From the NCBI RefSeq assembly GCF_001570425.1, contig NZ_BCSX01000034.1, forward strand, positions 49,117 through 113,116: DNA of 64,000 bases, written 5' to 3'. Positions 1 to 8,556 of this stretch are shown piece after piece. Positions within the stretch are counted from its first letter, which is position 1. Every line of letters starts with the position of its first letter. A program made the position numbers and the translations under genes. The notes beneath the pieces were generated by a model, which did not search any database, was not told the origin of the DNA, and saw only the letters and a program-made list of their open reading frames with translations. This DNA is from Mycolicibacterium brisbanense (GTDB lineage Bacteria; Actinomycetota; Actinomycetes; Mycobacteriales; Mycobacteriaceae).

Positions 1-333
1 CTCAAGGCCGAGCGGCTGGTGCACGACGCCGCCGAGGAAGTGCTGGCGAACTTCGAGGCACCGCCGGGGATGAACCCGACGGTACTGACCGAGATCCGCG
101 GCATCATCGCGCGGCATTCACAGGATGCCGACGAGATGCCCGACCCCGAGGCACACACCAAGCGGTCGGAAGTGTTCTCGGCGCTGTATCGCGATGTACT
201 GGCGGCTCAGCGGCAGGCGCTGATCGCCGAGCGGGACGCGGGAGGCATCGAGGACGAGGCGGTGCGGGCCATGCTCGAGCGGCTCGACCTGCAGGAGGCC
301 GGGGTGTCGGCGCGGCTCGACAGCCGGTTCTGA
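1..333 (+). CDS. Probable Na+/H+ antiporter, C-terminal end (partial)
   Basis: The reading frame is open from the first base and stops at 331-333, so only the last 110 residues are present. The segment is soluble, charged and helical, with no membrane span. It contains a run (ALIAERDAGGIEDEAVRAML) that resembles the cytoplasmic tail of CPA1-type sodium/proton antiporters in actinobacteria, where a similar 'aeRdaG.id.ev...l...LD.eE' pattern is common. The transport domain would lie upstream of the window. The assignment rests on that tail alone and is an inference. The gene converges on the DUF1542 gene, with a palindromic repeat between the two stops. Confidence 0.5.
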   Translation, partial: LKAERLVHDAAEEVLANFEAPPGMNPTVLTEIRGIIARHSQDADEMPDPEAHTKRSEVFSALYRDVLAAQRQALIAERDAGGIEDEAVRAMLERLDLQEAGVSARLDSRF

Positions 334-339
334 CGACCG

Positions 340-400
340 GCGAGCAGACACGGGAGTGCCCGAACCGCGGCGTGTCGCGGACCTTCGCGACTGCTCGCGG
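340..400. repeat. Intergenic palindromic repeat, GGCGTGTC family (copy 1)
   Basis: The ends are inverted (GCGAGCAG and CTGCTCGC) around a centre containing GCGGCGTGTCGCGG. It sits between two convergent genes. It is clearly related in sequence to the copy at 48490-48550 and more distantly to copies at 11405, 21331 and 32199. In this position it could act as a two-way transcription terminator. Confidence 0.75.
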
Positions 401-404
401 TGGG

Positions 405-1253
405 TCAGAAGTCCCCGCTGCCGAAGTCGCCGCCGCCGAAGTCGAACCCGCCGCCGTCGAAGCCGCCGCTGTCCCAACCGCTGGCGTCGGTGCCGCCCCA
501 GCCGCCGGAGTCCGAGCCACTGTCGTAGCCACCGTTGTCGTAGCCACCGCCGTCATACCCGCCGGCATCCTGGCCGGCGGCGTATCCGTCGGAGTAGCCG
601 TCGCCGTAGCCGCTCTCGAAACCCTGTGCGCCGTAGTTGACCCCGTGCATGCCACTGAACAGCGAGTCGAACAGCAGCGCCGAACCGACGCCCCAGGCTC
701 CTGCGACGAGGGCCGTCTTCCACCAGGGCTCGGAGTACCAGCCGGCAGGCACCGGTCGGCCGGCGACGCGGCCGCCGGGGTAGTAGTTCGGTGTGCGCGG
801 CGACGGGGTGGGGGAGGCCTCCAGCTGGCGGCCCTCGTAGTTGATCGTGCGGTCCTCGGTGACCGCGCCCGCCGACCGCTGCCCGGCGAGGGTCTCCAGT
901 TCGGGGCCGGGATCCATGCCCATCGCGGTGCGCGCGGCGCGCACGTAGTACAGGCCCTCGATGGCGCTTTCCTTGGCCAGCGCGGCCTGCTTGGCGGTGG
1001 TCGCCTGGTCGATCTGGGAGGACGCGGCGGTGTAGCGCTCCGACGCGTCGGCCAGCGCCTGCTTGGATGCGTCGTCGGTGCCGGTCAGGTTCAGCACCTG
1101 GCCACCGAGGCGCTCGATGATGCGACGGGCGTCGGCCTTGGCGTCGGCGAGGGATTCGGCGGTGCGTCGGCCGGCCGATTTCGACGAGCTGTAGACCGCG
1201 AACGCGATGGCGGCGATGACCAGGACGATGAGTACCAGCAAAACGCTGTTCAT
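405..1253 (-). CDS. DUF1542-type membrane protein with Gly/Asp/Tyr-rich tail
   Basis: A 282-residue protein. Residues 1-21 form a membrane helix (MNSVLLVLIVLVIAAIAFAV), followed by a charged helical stretch of about 100 residues (ADAKADARRIIERLGG, then ERYTAASSQIDQA) of the kind called DUF1542 in mycobacteria. A second hydrophobic segment (KTALVAGAWGVGSALLFDSLF) is near residue 180. The last 80 residues are low-complexity repeats of GGYD, GGFD and SGD. The first helix probably anchors the protein in the membrane; its function is unknown. On the minus strand a TACCCT box lies 7 bases before the ATG (1261-1266), which suggests a leaderless transcript. Confidence 0.8.
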   Translation of the reverse strand: MNSVLLVLIVLVIAAIAFAVYSSSKSAGRRTAESLADAKADARRIIERLGGQVLNLTGTDDASKQALADASERYTAASSQIDQATTAKQAALAKESAIEGLYYVRAARTAMGMDPGPELETLAGQRSAGAVTEDRTINYEGRQLEASPTPSPRTPNYYPGGRVAGRPVPAGWYSEPWWKTALVAGAWGVGSALLFDSLFSGMHGVNYGAQGFESGYGDGYSDGYAAGQDAGGYDGGGYDNGGYDSGSDSGGWGGTDASGWDSGGFDGGGFDFGGGDFGSGDF

Positions 1254-1304
1254 GGCGTCCAGGGTACCGAGCGGAAACGGGGTTTCCGGGCGTCGGAGTG
1301 GGCG

Positions 1305-2489
1305 TCAGATTACGCCGAGAGCGGAGTACACCTCGTTGGACAGCGCGACCGTGCGAGGGTCGGCGTTGCACTTGGTCGCATCGAAGAAGTTCATCACGTA
1401 CGCGTAGCCAATGCGGTGTTCGAGGTCGACGAACGCGTACGAACCGCCGGAGCCGCCGTGGCCGAAAATCCGGAGGTTGGGGCCGGCCACGCCGCGCTGG
1501 TTGAGCATGTATCCCAGACCCCAGCCGTGGTCGGCGACGCGCGGGCCGAGCACCACGTCGGGGTCGAAGCCGCCCTGGGATACCCGGGCCCGCTCCAAGT
1601 GTTCGCGGCTGATCAACGTCTCCTGGGCCAGTGCGTTGTAGAACGTCGCCATGCCCAGTGCGGACACATGCGCATTGGTGCTGGGGAATTCGGCCGACCG
1701 CCACGTGCTCAGGGCGTGCGCGCCTAGCTCGTCGTCCGGCACGAAGTCCATCGAGACCGCGAATGCCGCCCACGGATGGTCGTTCAGGTGCTGCGGCGGC
1801 GTACACACCCTGTTCTGGGCCAGCACGCTGCGCACGGTCGGCTTGTTCAGCATTTCCGCGCAGCGGTGGTGCTCGTCGGCAGGCAGCCCGATATGGACGT
1901 CGATGCCCAGCGGCTCGGCGATCTCGGTGCGCAGATACTGGCCCAACGTGCGGCCGGTCACCCGACGGACCACCTCGCCCAGAATGAAGCCGAAGCTCAC
2001 CACGTGATAGCCCTGCGCGGTGCCGGGCTCCCACCACGGCTCGGCCGCGGCCAGGCGCGCGCAGACACCGTCCCAGTCGGTCACATCGCGCCAGTCCATG
2101 GGTTCGCGCGGGCCGATTACCCCGGACCGGTGCCCGAGCACCATGGCAATGGTGATGTCCTGCTTGCCGGCCTGGGCGAACTCCGGCCAGTAGCGGGCGA
2201 CCGGTGCGTAGAGATCGATCTCACCGCGGTCGGCCAGCAGATGCACGCAGCTGCTCAACAGCCCCTTGGATCCGGAGAAGACGCTGGCCAGGGTGTTCTC
2301 GCGCCACGGCCGGGTGCCTGCTGCATCGGCCGATCCACCCCACAGGTTGACCACGAGCTCACCGTCGACCCAGACCGCGACGGCGGCACCGACCTCACCG
2401 CGCTCTGCGAAGTTGCGTTCGAAGGCGTCCCGGACCCGGGTGAATTGCGGCAGGCACGTGCCTGCTATCGGGGTAGCTGTGGTGATCAT
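1305..2489 (-). CDS. lipP: Serine hydrolase of the beta-lactamase/esterase family (LipP-like)
   Basis: A 394-residue protein of the class C beta-lactamase-like esterase (EstB) fold. The catalytic S-x-x-K is SGSK at residues 72-75, and the tyrosine motif is YHVVSFGFILGEVV from residue 161. 'GHGGSGGSYAFVDL' near the C-terminus fits the third active-site element. There is no signal peptide, so it probably acts in the cytoplasm on ester or lipid substrates. Its length and its position near tig match what I recall of M. tuberculosis lipP (Rv2463), so the symbol rests on synteny as well as family. A short spacer separates it from the DUF1542 gene on the same strand. Confidence 0.75.
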   Translation of the reverse strand: MITTATPIAGTCLPQFTRVRDAFERNFAERGEVGAAVAVWVDGELVVNLWGGSADAAGTRPWRENTLASVFSGSKGLLSSCVHLLADRGEIDLYAPVARYWPEFAQAGKQDITIAMVLGHRSGVIGPREPMDWRDVTDWDGVCARLAAAEPWWEPGTAQGYHVVSFGFILGEVVRRVTGRTLGQYLRTEIAEPLGIDVHIGLPADEHHRCAEMLNKPTVRSVLAQNRVCTPPQHLNDHPWAAFAVSMDFVPDDELGAHALSTWRSAEFPSTNAHVSALGMATFYNALAQETLISREHLERARVSQGGFDPDVVLGPRVADHGWGLGYMLNQRGVAGPNLRIFGHGGSGGSYAFVDLEHRIGYAYVMNFFDATKCNADPRTVALSNEVYSALGVI

Positions 2490-2912
2490 GCTGGCTCCTG
2501 TGGGTTGGACCGGAGCCGTTGGCCGGTGAGTCGGATACGCCCACCAATGTACGGGGCAGGGCTGTGATCACCACAAGCGGCGAAATCGATTGGAAGCGAT
2601 TCGAGACCGGGCCGTGACCAGGCTCTCAGGTTCGCGCGATTCGCAATTGTGCCGCAAGGGCGAGCTGACGGTGCTGAAGCGACGGCGCGCGTTCGGGATC
2701 GACGTGAACCCGAATCAATACTCCTGCCAACACATCTGACGGCAACCGAACGGGGTAGCGAGCCCGTTGCCCGAAGGGGCACCACACTCGTTCCCCGGCC
2801 GTGCCCCGGTGTTCGTTGCCCGGAATGCCGGCGGGAAACGATCATGTGCGGTGAGCCTGACGGTGGATGCCCGTACACGACGTCGGACGCCGAACTGCAA
2901 GGTGGGTGGTCA
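2490..2912. other. Divergent intergenic region, no convincing gene
   Basis: About 420 bases between the divergent lipP-like gene and the large toxin-like gene. The plus-strand frame of the downstream gene stays open back to 2649 and would add a Cys-rich stretch (C-x4-C-x2-C-x6-C), but no good ribosome site precedes the earlier starts at 2649 (GTG) or 2844 (ATG). Promoters for both genes must lie here. I could not pick -10/-35 elements with confidence. Confidence 0.5.
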
Positions 2913-5900
2913 ATGGCGAGCGGTCACGCACACGAGCCCGGGGCGCGGGCAAATGCTGAGGCTGCGCCACGGCGCCCCGCTCGCCCGAAGACGGGTGCGC
3001 CCAAGCCGCACCGAGTCGCTCAGCTTTCAGCTGACGCCATTCTGGACTTGCAGGGCACAGTCGGCAATCGTGTGCTGGCAAGTGCGCTTTCCAGCGGCGT
3101 GGTCGTCCAGCGTGACGACCCGGCCGACCCGGCAAAGCAGCGCTTGGCCGATCTGCGGTCGGCGATCGTCGATCGTTCGCTGCCGATGGGTGCCGGAAAT
3201 GTCTGGCCCACCGGCCTTTACGACTGGCTGCACAAACAATCGATGCGACACGGCGAACTGGAGTCGGCCTACCAAAAGGAGTACAACTCCGACGCCAACA
3301 AGGACATGGTCAAGTACCTCGGTATCGACTATGGCGTGCGGGCGTCGTCGTACTTCCGATTCGGCGGGCTGCGGTTGGCGGACAAATTGCTGTTCGCGTT
3401 GTACGGCACCGACTTCGACCTCGAGACGATGCGCCGGGTGCTGGCGGCTCCGGCCGGAGGTACCGCCTCCGGCAACACGTTCGCCGAAGCGGAGGCGATC
3501 TTCGCTGGTGAATTCAAAGAGCATTTCTCCGACGCCACACCTATGACCCTGCCCAACGGGCAGACCTCGCTGATCGCCGGAATCCTCGACAGCAAGACTC
3601 TGCAGTGGAAACGAACCGGGTACGAACTTCGTGCGCTGATGGCGTTCGGCGAATTTCGATTGGTCGACGAGTTGGCGGCCGAGATCGAGGCGCCGACCGG
3701 AATGACCGTCGCGTGGGACAAGGTCCTCACACTCGTCGATAAGGCAGCCGACAAGAAAGCGCTGAAAGCGTCGTATCAGACCTCATACCACAAAGATTTG
3801 GTTGCCGAGGTGGGCTTGTTATCGCCCGAAGACCCTGCCGACATCGGCTTGTTGGACAACAAACACAAGTACCTCGCCGCGATGATTCTCGTCAAGGGTT
3901 CTGTGTCGCTGAACGAGCGGTTGCGTGTCGCTGTGAAGTTCAAGGACGACCTGACCGTCGTGTGGAACTACCTCGAAATCGCCAGTGCCGCTGAGAAAAA
4001 GCAGATGCGCGAAGAGCGGATTGACCCGTCGACGATGTCGGAGTTGGCGACCGAAGACAGGGAGCGGCTCAATGCGTTGCTTGCGGAGAACCCAACCGCG
4101 ATGCAGAAGTTGACGGCGGCCGGCGCCGATAGCGGCAGCGCCGTCATGAAGGTGTTCAAAGACGCCAAGGGCGCAGACCGTCAGCTCTTCGCCGACGCGC
4201 TGACCAAAGGTCAACAGTCTGTTGGAGATCCGTTCGTCGACTTTGTGGCCCGCAAGACCGGTGGCGACTACAAGAATGTGTTGACCATCCTGACCGGGAC
4301 GGTCGCGGATCGCATTTCGCTTGCGCTGAGCGGACTCGACGACGACGAGGACTATTGCTACAGCGTGCTCGAATCTGCGAGCGACGCCGACAAGGTTGCC
4401 ATCCTGCAGCAGCCCGAGACCGGGGGCACGACGCGCGGGCTCATGAAGTCGCATCTCAATGACAAGGAATACCTGAAGGCGACCAAGATCCTGCTGTCCG
4501 GCACAGGCAGCATGGACCCATTGGAACGCGCGAAGCTGGTCAGAGACTTCGGTAAGGAAAGCCTGATGGACCCCGGCTCCGTCGGGTTCACCAACGCCTA
4601 CAGTGCGTTGGCTGACGAAAATCGCGAACTCGACTGGGCCATCAAGGCGACCGGCGACAACAAATCACCCGGCTCAGCCGAGGCCGCGGATCTCAACGCG
4701 AAAAGTGGATCAGTGCTCGCGTCGGCCGACAGCCTCACGAAGACCGCCGATGCGGTCAACGATGTCGCGGCTCAGATCGCGTACACCGCGGTCGGGCTGG
4801 TGATCGCATACCTCACTGCCGGCGCAGGTGTCGGGTTGGTCGCGGGCGCCATAGAGGCGTTCGAAAACGTGGGTGTCAGGGCGGCGGTGGCGGCGGTCGC
4901 CAAGGGTACCGCCAAGGTGGTGATCACCAAGGTGGCGAAGGGCGCGGCCTTCGACGCCACTGGCAACGACGGCATGGCGGCCTTCCTGGGCGGCGCCGTC
5001 GAGGGCGTGACCGACGTGATCCTGCCGTCGGTCGCGCAGGGACTCGTGTCAGCCGAGTACAAACAAGCCATGGCGCTCAACGCCGAGAATGCGGCGAAGG
5101 CGGCATGGGCGAGTCAGCCGAAGATCACTCAATCTGTGACCACGATTCTCACCAGCGGGACGGGAGCAGCTCTGAGTAGCTTCGCCGAAGCCACCGCCCA
5201 GGACGACACCTGGAAGCGCGGGCTGAGCGAAGACGTCCTGGTTCTGCTCGCCAAGACGGCTCAGGGTGCAGCCACCACCGCGACGGTCACGGCGGGGATC
5301 GAGATCGCGTCGCCGTTCCTCGCCAAGCAGGCGGGCCGCATCAGCCAGCTCATCGAGCGCTTCAAGCTGAGCAACGAGAGTGTCAAGGAGCTCAGTGAGG
5401 CCGAGGCCAAGTGGCTGGTCTTGCGCGATCAGCGCCGGGCGAAGCTCGGGGACTTTGACACGACGGGCGACGATTGGCCCACCATCAGCCAGCGCCTGAG
5501 AAATCGAAAAGGGGGCGCGGGCGCTGACGACTTCGCTCTGGTCATGGACGAGCGCGCAGCGTTGCGCGACCTCAACATTCTCCGGAAGAAAAACAGTCTC
5601 CCGGTCGGCGACACGTTCTCGCCGCCGCCGGAACCGAGGATGATCGTCGACAAGACCCCCTCGGACACTCCCGCGGGACCGACCTCGACCCAGCCCGCTG
5701 ATCCGCTCTCGATGGACATCGCCGGACAGAAAGAACTGTCGCTGGCGGACAAAGAGCGGTTGGCGGAGTACAACGCCGGAGTTCGGCAGATGGGGATTTC
5801 GGGACCGCTCACCGAGACCAACGTCAAAGAGATCGGCGCCCAGGCGCTGACCAAGTTCGCGCCGGCCGATATGCCCAAGCCGGAGATAGTCATCGCTGAG

Positions 5901-6563
5901 CCGGGCCAGCTGAAGCCTGATGAAATCGCGTTGATATACCGGAATGGCTGGGTGATCCGGGTCAACCCGGCCGAATTGGCGAAGCCGGTCGAAGACATGG
6001 CCGCCGCACTTGCGCACGAAGTGCGGCATGCGGCCCAGTTCTATTTGATCGCAAGATATTTGGTTGCCGAGAATCCCGGGATAAGCATCGACCAGATCGC
6101 CGCCAAGATGGGTGGTACCAAGGCGGGCGGTGGCTACCAGGCGATGCTGGCCAGGGCGCAAGAGGCGCCGGTCCTCGACCTCGACTCGCCATACGGCGCC
6201 GTCGCACATCGGCTTTACGTGACCGAATTCTCCCCGGCCGGAACCCTCCCGAATTTCCCCCACGTCAATCCGAACACGATGTGGGCGAACGACTTGCAGA
6301 AATATATCGCGGAACTGGAGACGATGAAGGCACGCTACGACGCGGTCGCAAAAGGAGGCAGCACCCGAGCGGCTGACGCACAGGCAACCGTCAATCAGCT
6401 CGAGGTCATGATCGAAGAGGCGTGGGAGCACTACGACGTCCACAGACCGCTCGAGGTGGATGCCTACATGGTCGACCGGCTCGTCAAACTCGGGATGAAT
6501 CCCGGGTCCTTCACGAAGGCCAAGCCTGGGCCTGTGCCCGTCCCCGTGCCGCCACGGAACTGA
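2913..6563 (+). CDS. Large toxin-like protein with LQxxxGN...VQR leader motif and C-terminal HExxH metallopeptidase-like domain
   Basis: A 1216-residue protein if translation starts at ATG 2913, chosen because AAGGTGGG lies 6-13 bases upstream; the frame is open further upstream. Residues 1-40 are basic and Pro/Ala-rich. Residues 46-67 carry LQGTVGN...VVQR, the leader motif I know from actinobacterial proteins linked to extracellular contractile injection systems and DUF4157-type effectors. A long helical middle follows. A Gly/Ala-rich hydrophobic stretch (about 4780-5040) could insert in membranes. Near the C-terminus HEVRH at 1035-1039 is followed by an acidic motif (PLEVDAY, Glu 1181), a plausible zinc protease site. 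No signal peptide, immunity gene or injection-system gene is visible nearby. The function is inferred, not known. Confidence 0.7.
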   Translation: MASGHAHEPGARANAEAAPRRPARPKTGAPKPHRVAQLSADAILDLQGTVGNRVLASALSSGVVVQRDDPADPAKQRLADLRSAIVDRSLPMGAGNVWPTGLYDWLHKQSMRHGELESAYQKEYNSDANKDMVKYLGIDYGVRASSYFRFGGLRLADKLLFALYGTDFDLETMRRVLAAPAGGTASGNTFAEAEAIFAGEFKEHFSDATPMTLPNGQTSLIAGILDSKTLQWKRTGYELRALMAFGEFRLVDELAAEIEAPTGMTVAWDKVLTLVDKAADKKALKASYQTSYHKDLVAEVGLLSPEDPADIGLLDNKHKYLAAMILVKGSVSLNERLRVAVKFKDDLTVVWNYLEIASAAEKKQMREERIDPSTMSELATEDRERLNALLAENPTAMQKLTAAGADSGSAVMKVFKDAKGADRQLFADALTKGQQSVGDPFVDFVARKTGGDYKNVLTILTGTVADRISLALSGLDDDEDYCYSVLESASDADKVAILQQPETGGTTRGLMKSHLNDKEYLKATKILLSGTGSMDPLERAKLVRDFGKESLMDPGSVGFTNAYSALADENRELDWAIKATGDNKSPGSAEAADLNAKSGSVLASADSLTKTADAVNDVAAQIAYTAVGLVIAYLTAGAGVGLVAGAIEAFENVGVRAAVAAVAKGTAKVVITKVAKGAAFDATGNDGMAAFLGGAVEGVTDVILPSVAQGLVSAEYKQAMALNAENAAKAAWASQPKITQSVTTILTSGTGAALSSFAEATAQDDTWKRGLSEDVLVLLAKTAQGAATTATVTAGIEIASPFLAKQAGRISQLIERFKLSNESVKELSEAEAKWLVLRDQRRAKLGDFDTTGDDWPTISQRLRNRKGGAGADDFALVMDERAALRDLNILRKKNSLPVGDTFSPPPEPRMIVDKTPSDTPAGPTSTQPADPLSMDIAGQKELSLADKERLAEYNAGVRQMGISGPLTETNVKEIGAQALTKFAPADMPKPEIVIAEPGQLKPDEIALIYRNGWVIRVNPAELAKPVEDMAAALAHEVRHAAQFYLIARYLVAENPGISIDQIAAKMGGTKAGGGYQAMLARAQEAPVLDLDSPYGAVAHRLYVTEFSPAGTLPNFPHVNPNTMWANDLQKYIAELETMKARYDAVAKGGSTRAADAQATVNQLEVMIEEAWEHYDVHRPLEVDAYMVDRLVKLGMNPGSFTKAKPGPVPVPVPPRN

Positions 6564-6691
6564 CGTCGGTAGCAGTCCGGACCCAAAGTCGAAGCTCTCG
6601 TCGCACGCACGTTCGACGGATCGACGTGCACGGCGAAGATCCCAGCGGGGATTACGCAGCCTTGGTGACGCCAGTCGCGGGAACCTCGCCG

Positions 6692-6739
6692 ATACGGAAA
6701 ACGGCCCTATCAGCGTTTTCGCCGGTAGGGCCGCTTTTG
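6692..6739. terminator. Hairpin terminator, probably two-way
   Basis: CGGCCCTA (6702-6709) pairs with TAGGGCCG (6726-6733) and is followed by CTTTT on the plus strand. On the minus strand the same hairpin is followed by TTTTCC. It can end the toxin-like gene and also the tRNA-Gly transcript coming from the other side. Confidence 0.75.
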
Positions 6740-6741
6740 CA

Positions 6742-6815
6742 TGGAGCGGGCGACGGGAATCGAACCCGCGTAGCTAGTTTGGAAGACTAGGGCTCTACCA
6801 TTGAGCTACGCCCGC
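6742..6815 (-). tRNA. tRNA-Gly (anticodon UCC)
   Basis: Read on the minus strand, the acceptor GCGGGCG pairs with CGCCCGC, the D-arm has AGCTCAATGGTAGAG, the anticodon loop is CTTCCAA (UCC), and the T-arm has GGTTCGATTCC. CCA is encoded at 6742-6744. The 3' end faces the toxin-like gene. That is the side where mobile elements usually integrate, but I see no duplicated tRNA end. Confidence 0.95.
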
Positions 6816-6952
6816 ATGTGCAGCATCAGCACTGTACCGGTGTGCCCCCAATCAAATCCAATTGAAGGCTTCAGGTGGTCAGGCCGTAGTATCTCGCGTG
6901 GTCCTTTCGTGGGTTCGCGCCTGCGATCGGTCACGCAGACAATCGATGCACA

Positions 6953-7026
6953 CGGGGTGTAGCGCAGCTTGGTAGCGCATCCGCTTTGGGAGCGGAAGGC
7001 CGCAGGTTCAAATCCTGTCACCCCGA
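6953..7026 (+). tRNA. tRNA-Pro (anticodon UGG)
   Basis: Acceptor CGGGGTG pairs with CACCCCG (7019-7025), the D-arm contains AGCGCAGCTTGGTAGCGC, the anticodon stem TCCGC/GCGGA holds loop TTTGGGA (UGG), and the T-arm has GGTTCAAATCC. CCA is not encoded. The gene lies 41 bases before trigger factor on the same strand, so they may share a transcript. Confidence 0.95.
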
Positions 7027-7067
7027 CTCACCCGCCAGTACGACAGAACTATCTAGGAGCAACAAGA

Positions 7068-8459
7068 GTGAAGAGCACGGTCGAGCAGCTGAGCCCCACC
7101 CGGGTGCGCATCAATGTGGAGGTGCCCTTCACCGAGTTGGAGCCGGACTTCGACCGGGCGTTCAAGGAGCTGGCCAAGCAGGTGCGCCTGCCCGGCTTCC
7201 GTCCCGGCAAGGCTCCCCGCAAGCTGCTGGAGGCCCGCATCGGCCGCGGCGCCGTGCTGGAGCAGGTCGTCAACGACGCGCTGCCCAGCCGCTACAGCGA
7301 GGCCGTCTCGACCTCCGACATCAAGCCGCTCGGCCAGCCCGAGATCGAGGTCACCAAGCTTGAGGACGGCGAGGAGCTGGTGTTCACCGCAGAGGTGGAC
7401 GTCCGCCCGGAGATCACACTGCCCGACCTGGAGGCCCTGAAGATCACCGTCGACCCGATCGAGGTCACCGACGAAGAGGTCGACGCCGAGCTGCAGTCGC
7501 TGCGCGCCCGGTTCGGCACCCTGACCGGCGTCGAGCGCCCCGCGCAGGAGGGCGACTTCGTCTCCATCGACCTGTCGGCCACCGTCGACGGCGAGGATGT
7601 GCCCGAGGCCAAGACCGAGGGGCTTTCGCACGAGGTCGGTTCGGGCCAGTTGATCGAGGGTCTCGACGACGCCATCATCGGCCTGACCGCGGGTGAGTCC
7701 AAGGTGTTCACCACCAAGCTGGCTGCCGGCGAGCACGCCGGTAAGGACGCCGAGGTGACCGTGACCGTCAAGTCGGTCAAGGAGCGCGAGCTGCCCGAGG
7801 CTGACGACGAATTCGCCCAGCTGGCAAGCGAATTCGACACTTTCGAGGAGCTCAAGGCAAGCCTCGCGGAGCAGGTGAAGCGGGTCAAGAGCGTGCAGCA
7901 GGCCGAGCAGATCCGCGACAAGGCGCTGGAGGAGCTTCTCGAGCAGACCGACGTTCCGCTGCCGGAGAACATCGTGCAGGCCCAGATCGACGACACCCTG
8001 CACAACCGGATCCACGCTCTCGACCACGACGAGGACAAGTTCGCCGAGCAGCTGACCGAACAGGGCAGCAGCCGTGAGGAATTCGACGCCGACAACCGCA
8101 CCCATGCCGAGAAGGCGATCAAGACCCAGCTGCTGATGGACGCGCTGGCAGACAAGCTCGACGTCCAGGTCGGCCAGAACGATCTCACCGAGCGCCTGGT
8201 GCTGATGTCGCGTCAGTACGGCATCGAGCCGCAGCAGCTGATCCAGCTCCTGCAGCAGAACAACCAGCTGCCGGCCATGTTCGCCGACGTGCGTCGCGCG
8301 TTGACCATCGCCGCCGTCGTGCACGCCGCCACCGTCACCGACACCGAGGGCACGGTCGTCGACACCACCGAGCTCTTCGGCCCGGTCGGCAACGCGGACG
8401 CCGAGGATGAGCAGGACAGCAGCGACGACGCCGACAAGGACGCCAACAGCGCCGAGTGA
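7068..8459 (+). CDS. tig: Trigger factor, ribosome-bound chaperone and prolyl isomerase
   Basis: A 463-residue protein that binds the ribosome exit tunnel and shields new chains. The N-terminal ribosome-binding signature GFRPGKAPR is at residues 43-51. The FKBP-type isomerase region follows (EGDFVSIDLSA; GSGQLIEGLDDAIIGL), then a helical C-terminal chaperone arm and an acidic tail (EDEQDSSDDADKD) typical of actinobacteria. Start GTG at 7068 is chosen because TAGGAGC lies 10 bases upstream and the protein then begins exactly at the family's N-terminus. An in-frame extension back to 6969 crosses the tRNA-Pro gene and is rejected. It is followed by the clpP operon. Confidence 0.97.
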   Translation: MKSTVEQLSPTRVRINVEVPFTELEPDFDRAFKELAKQVRLPGFRPGKAPRKLLEARIGRGAVLEQVVNDALPSRYSEAVSTSDIKPLGQPEIEVTKLEDGEELVFTAEVDVRPEITLPDLEALKITVDPIEVTDEEVDAELQSLRARFGTLTGVERPAQEGDFVSIDLSATVDGEDVPEAKTEGLSHEVGSGQLIEGLDDAIIGLTAGESKVFTTKLAAGEHAGKDAEVTVTVKSVKERELPEADDEFAQLASEFDTFEELKASLAEQVKRVKSVQQAEQIRDKALEELLEQTDVPLPENIVQAQIDDTLHNRIHALDHDEDKFAEQLTEQGSSREEFDADNRTHAEKAIKTQLLMDALADKLDVQVGQNDLTERLVLMSRQYGIEPQQLIQLLQQNNQLPAMFADVRRALTIAAVVHAATVTDTEGTVVDTTELFGPVGNADAEDEQDSSDDADKDANSAE

Positions 8460-8473
8460 CGCTGTGAGCGAAC
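8456..8473. promoter_or_regulatory. ClgR-like activator site before clpP1
   Basis: CGCTGTGAGCG at 8460-8470, followed by AAC, differs at one key position from the ClgR consensus I recall from Corynebacterium (CGCYNANRGCG). It begins at the tig stop codon and lies about 85 bases before clpP1. ClgR is the known activator of clp genes in actinobacteria; the site itself is an inference from pattern. Confidence 0.5.
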
Positions 8474-8556
8474 GCGCCCCTGTCTGGGAGTGCGCGGCGT
8501 GGCAGGTTGGTTAATGTCGTCAGTACCAAGACGTAAGAGAAAGCAGGTATCCAGTC

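Noticed and set aside
405..660. Repetitive Gly/Asp/Tyr coding region as a CRISPR or tandem DNA array
   Set aside because: The repeats are short coding triplet patterns (GGY, GGF, GSGD) with no regular spacers.
6742..7026. tRNA genes as an integration site with a duplicated tRNA end
   Set aside because: No repeat of the tRNA-Gly or tRNA-Pro 3' end was found near the toxin-like gene, and no integrase gene is present.
6969..7067. In-frame upstream extension of trigger factor
   Set aside because: It crosses the tRNA-Pro gene, and the GTG at 7068 has a good ribosome site and a family-typical N-terminus.
7053..8324. Minus-strand open frames of about 300-420 codons inside tig
   Set aside because: Antisense to the well-supported trigger factor gene, with low-complexity Leu/Gly/Asp-rich sequence.
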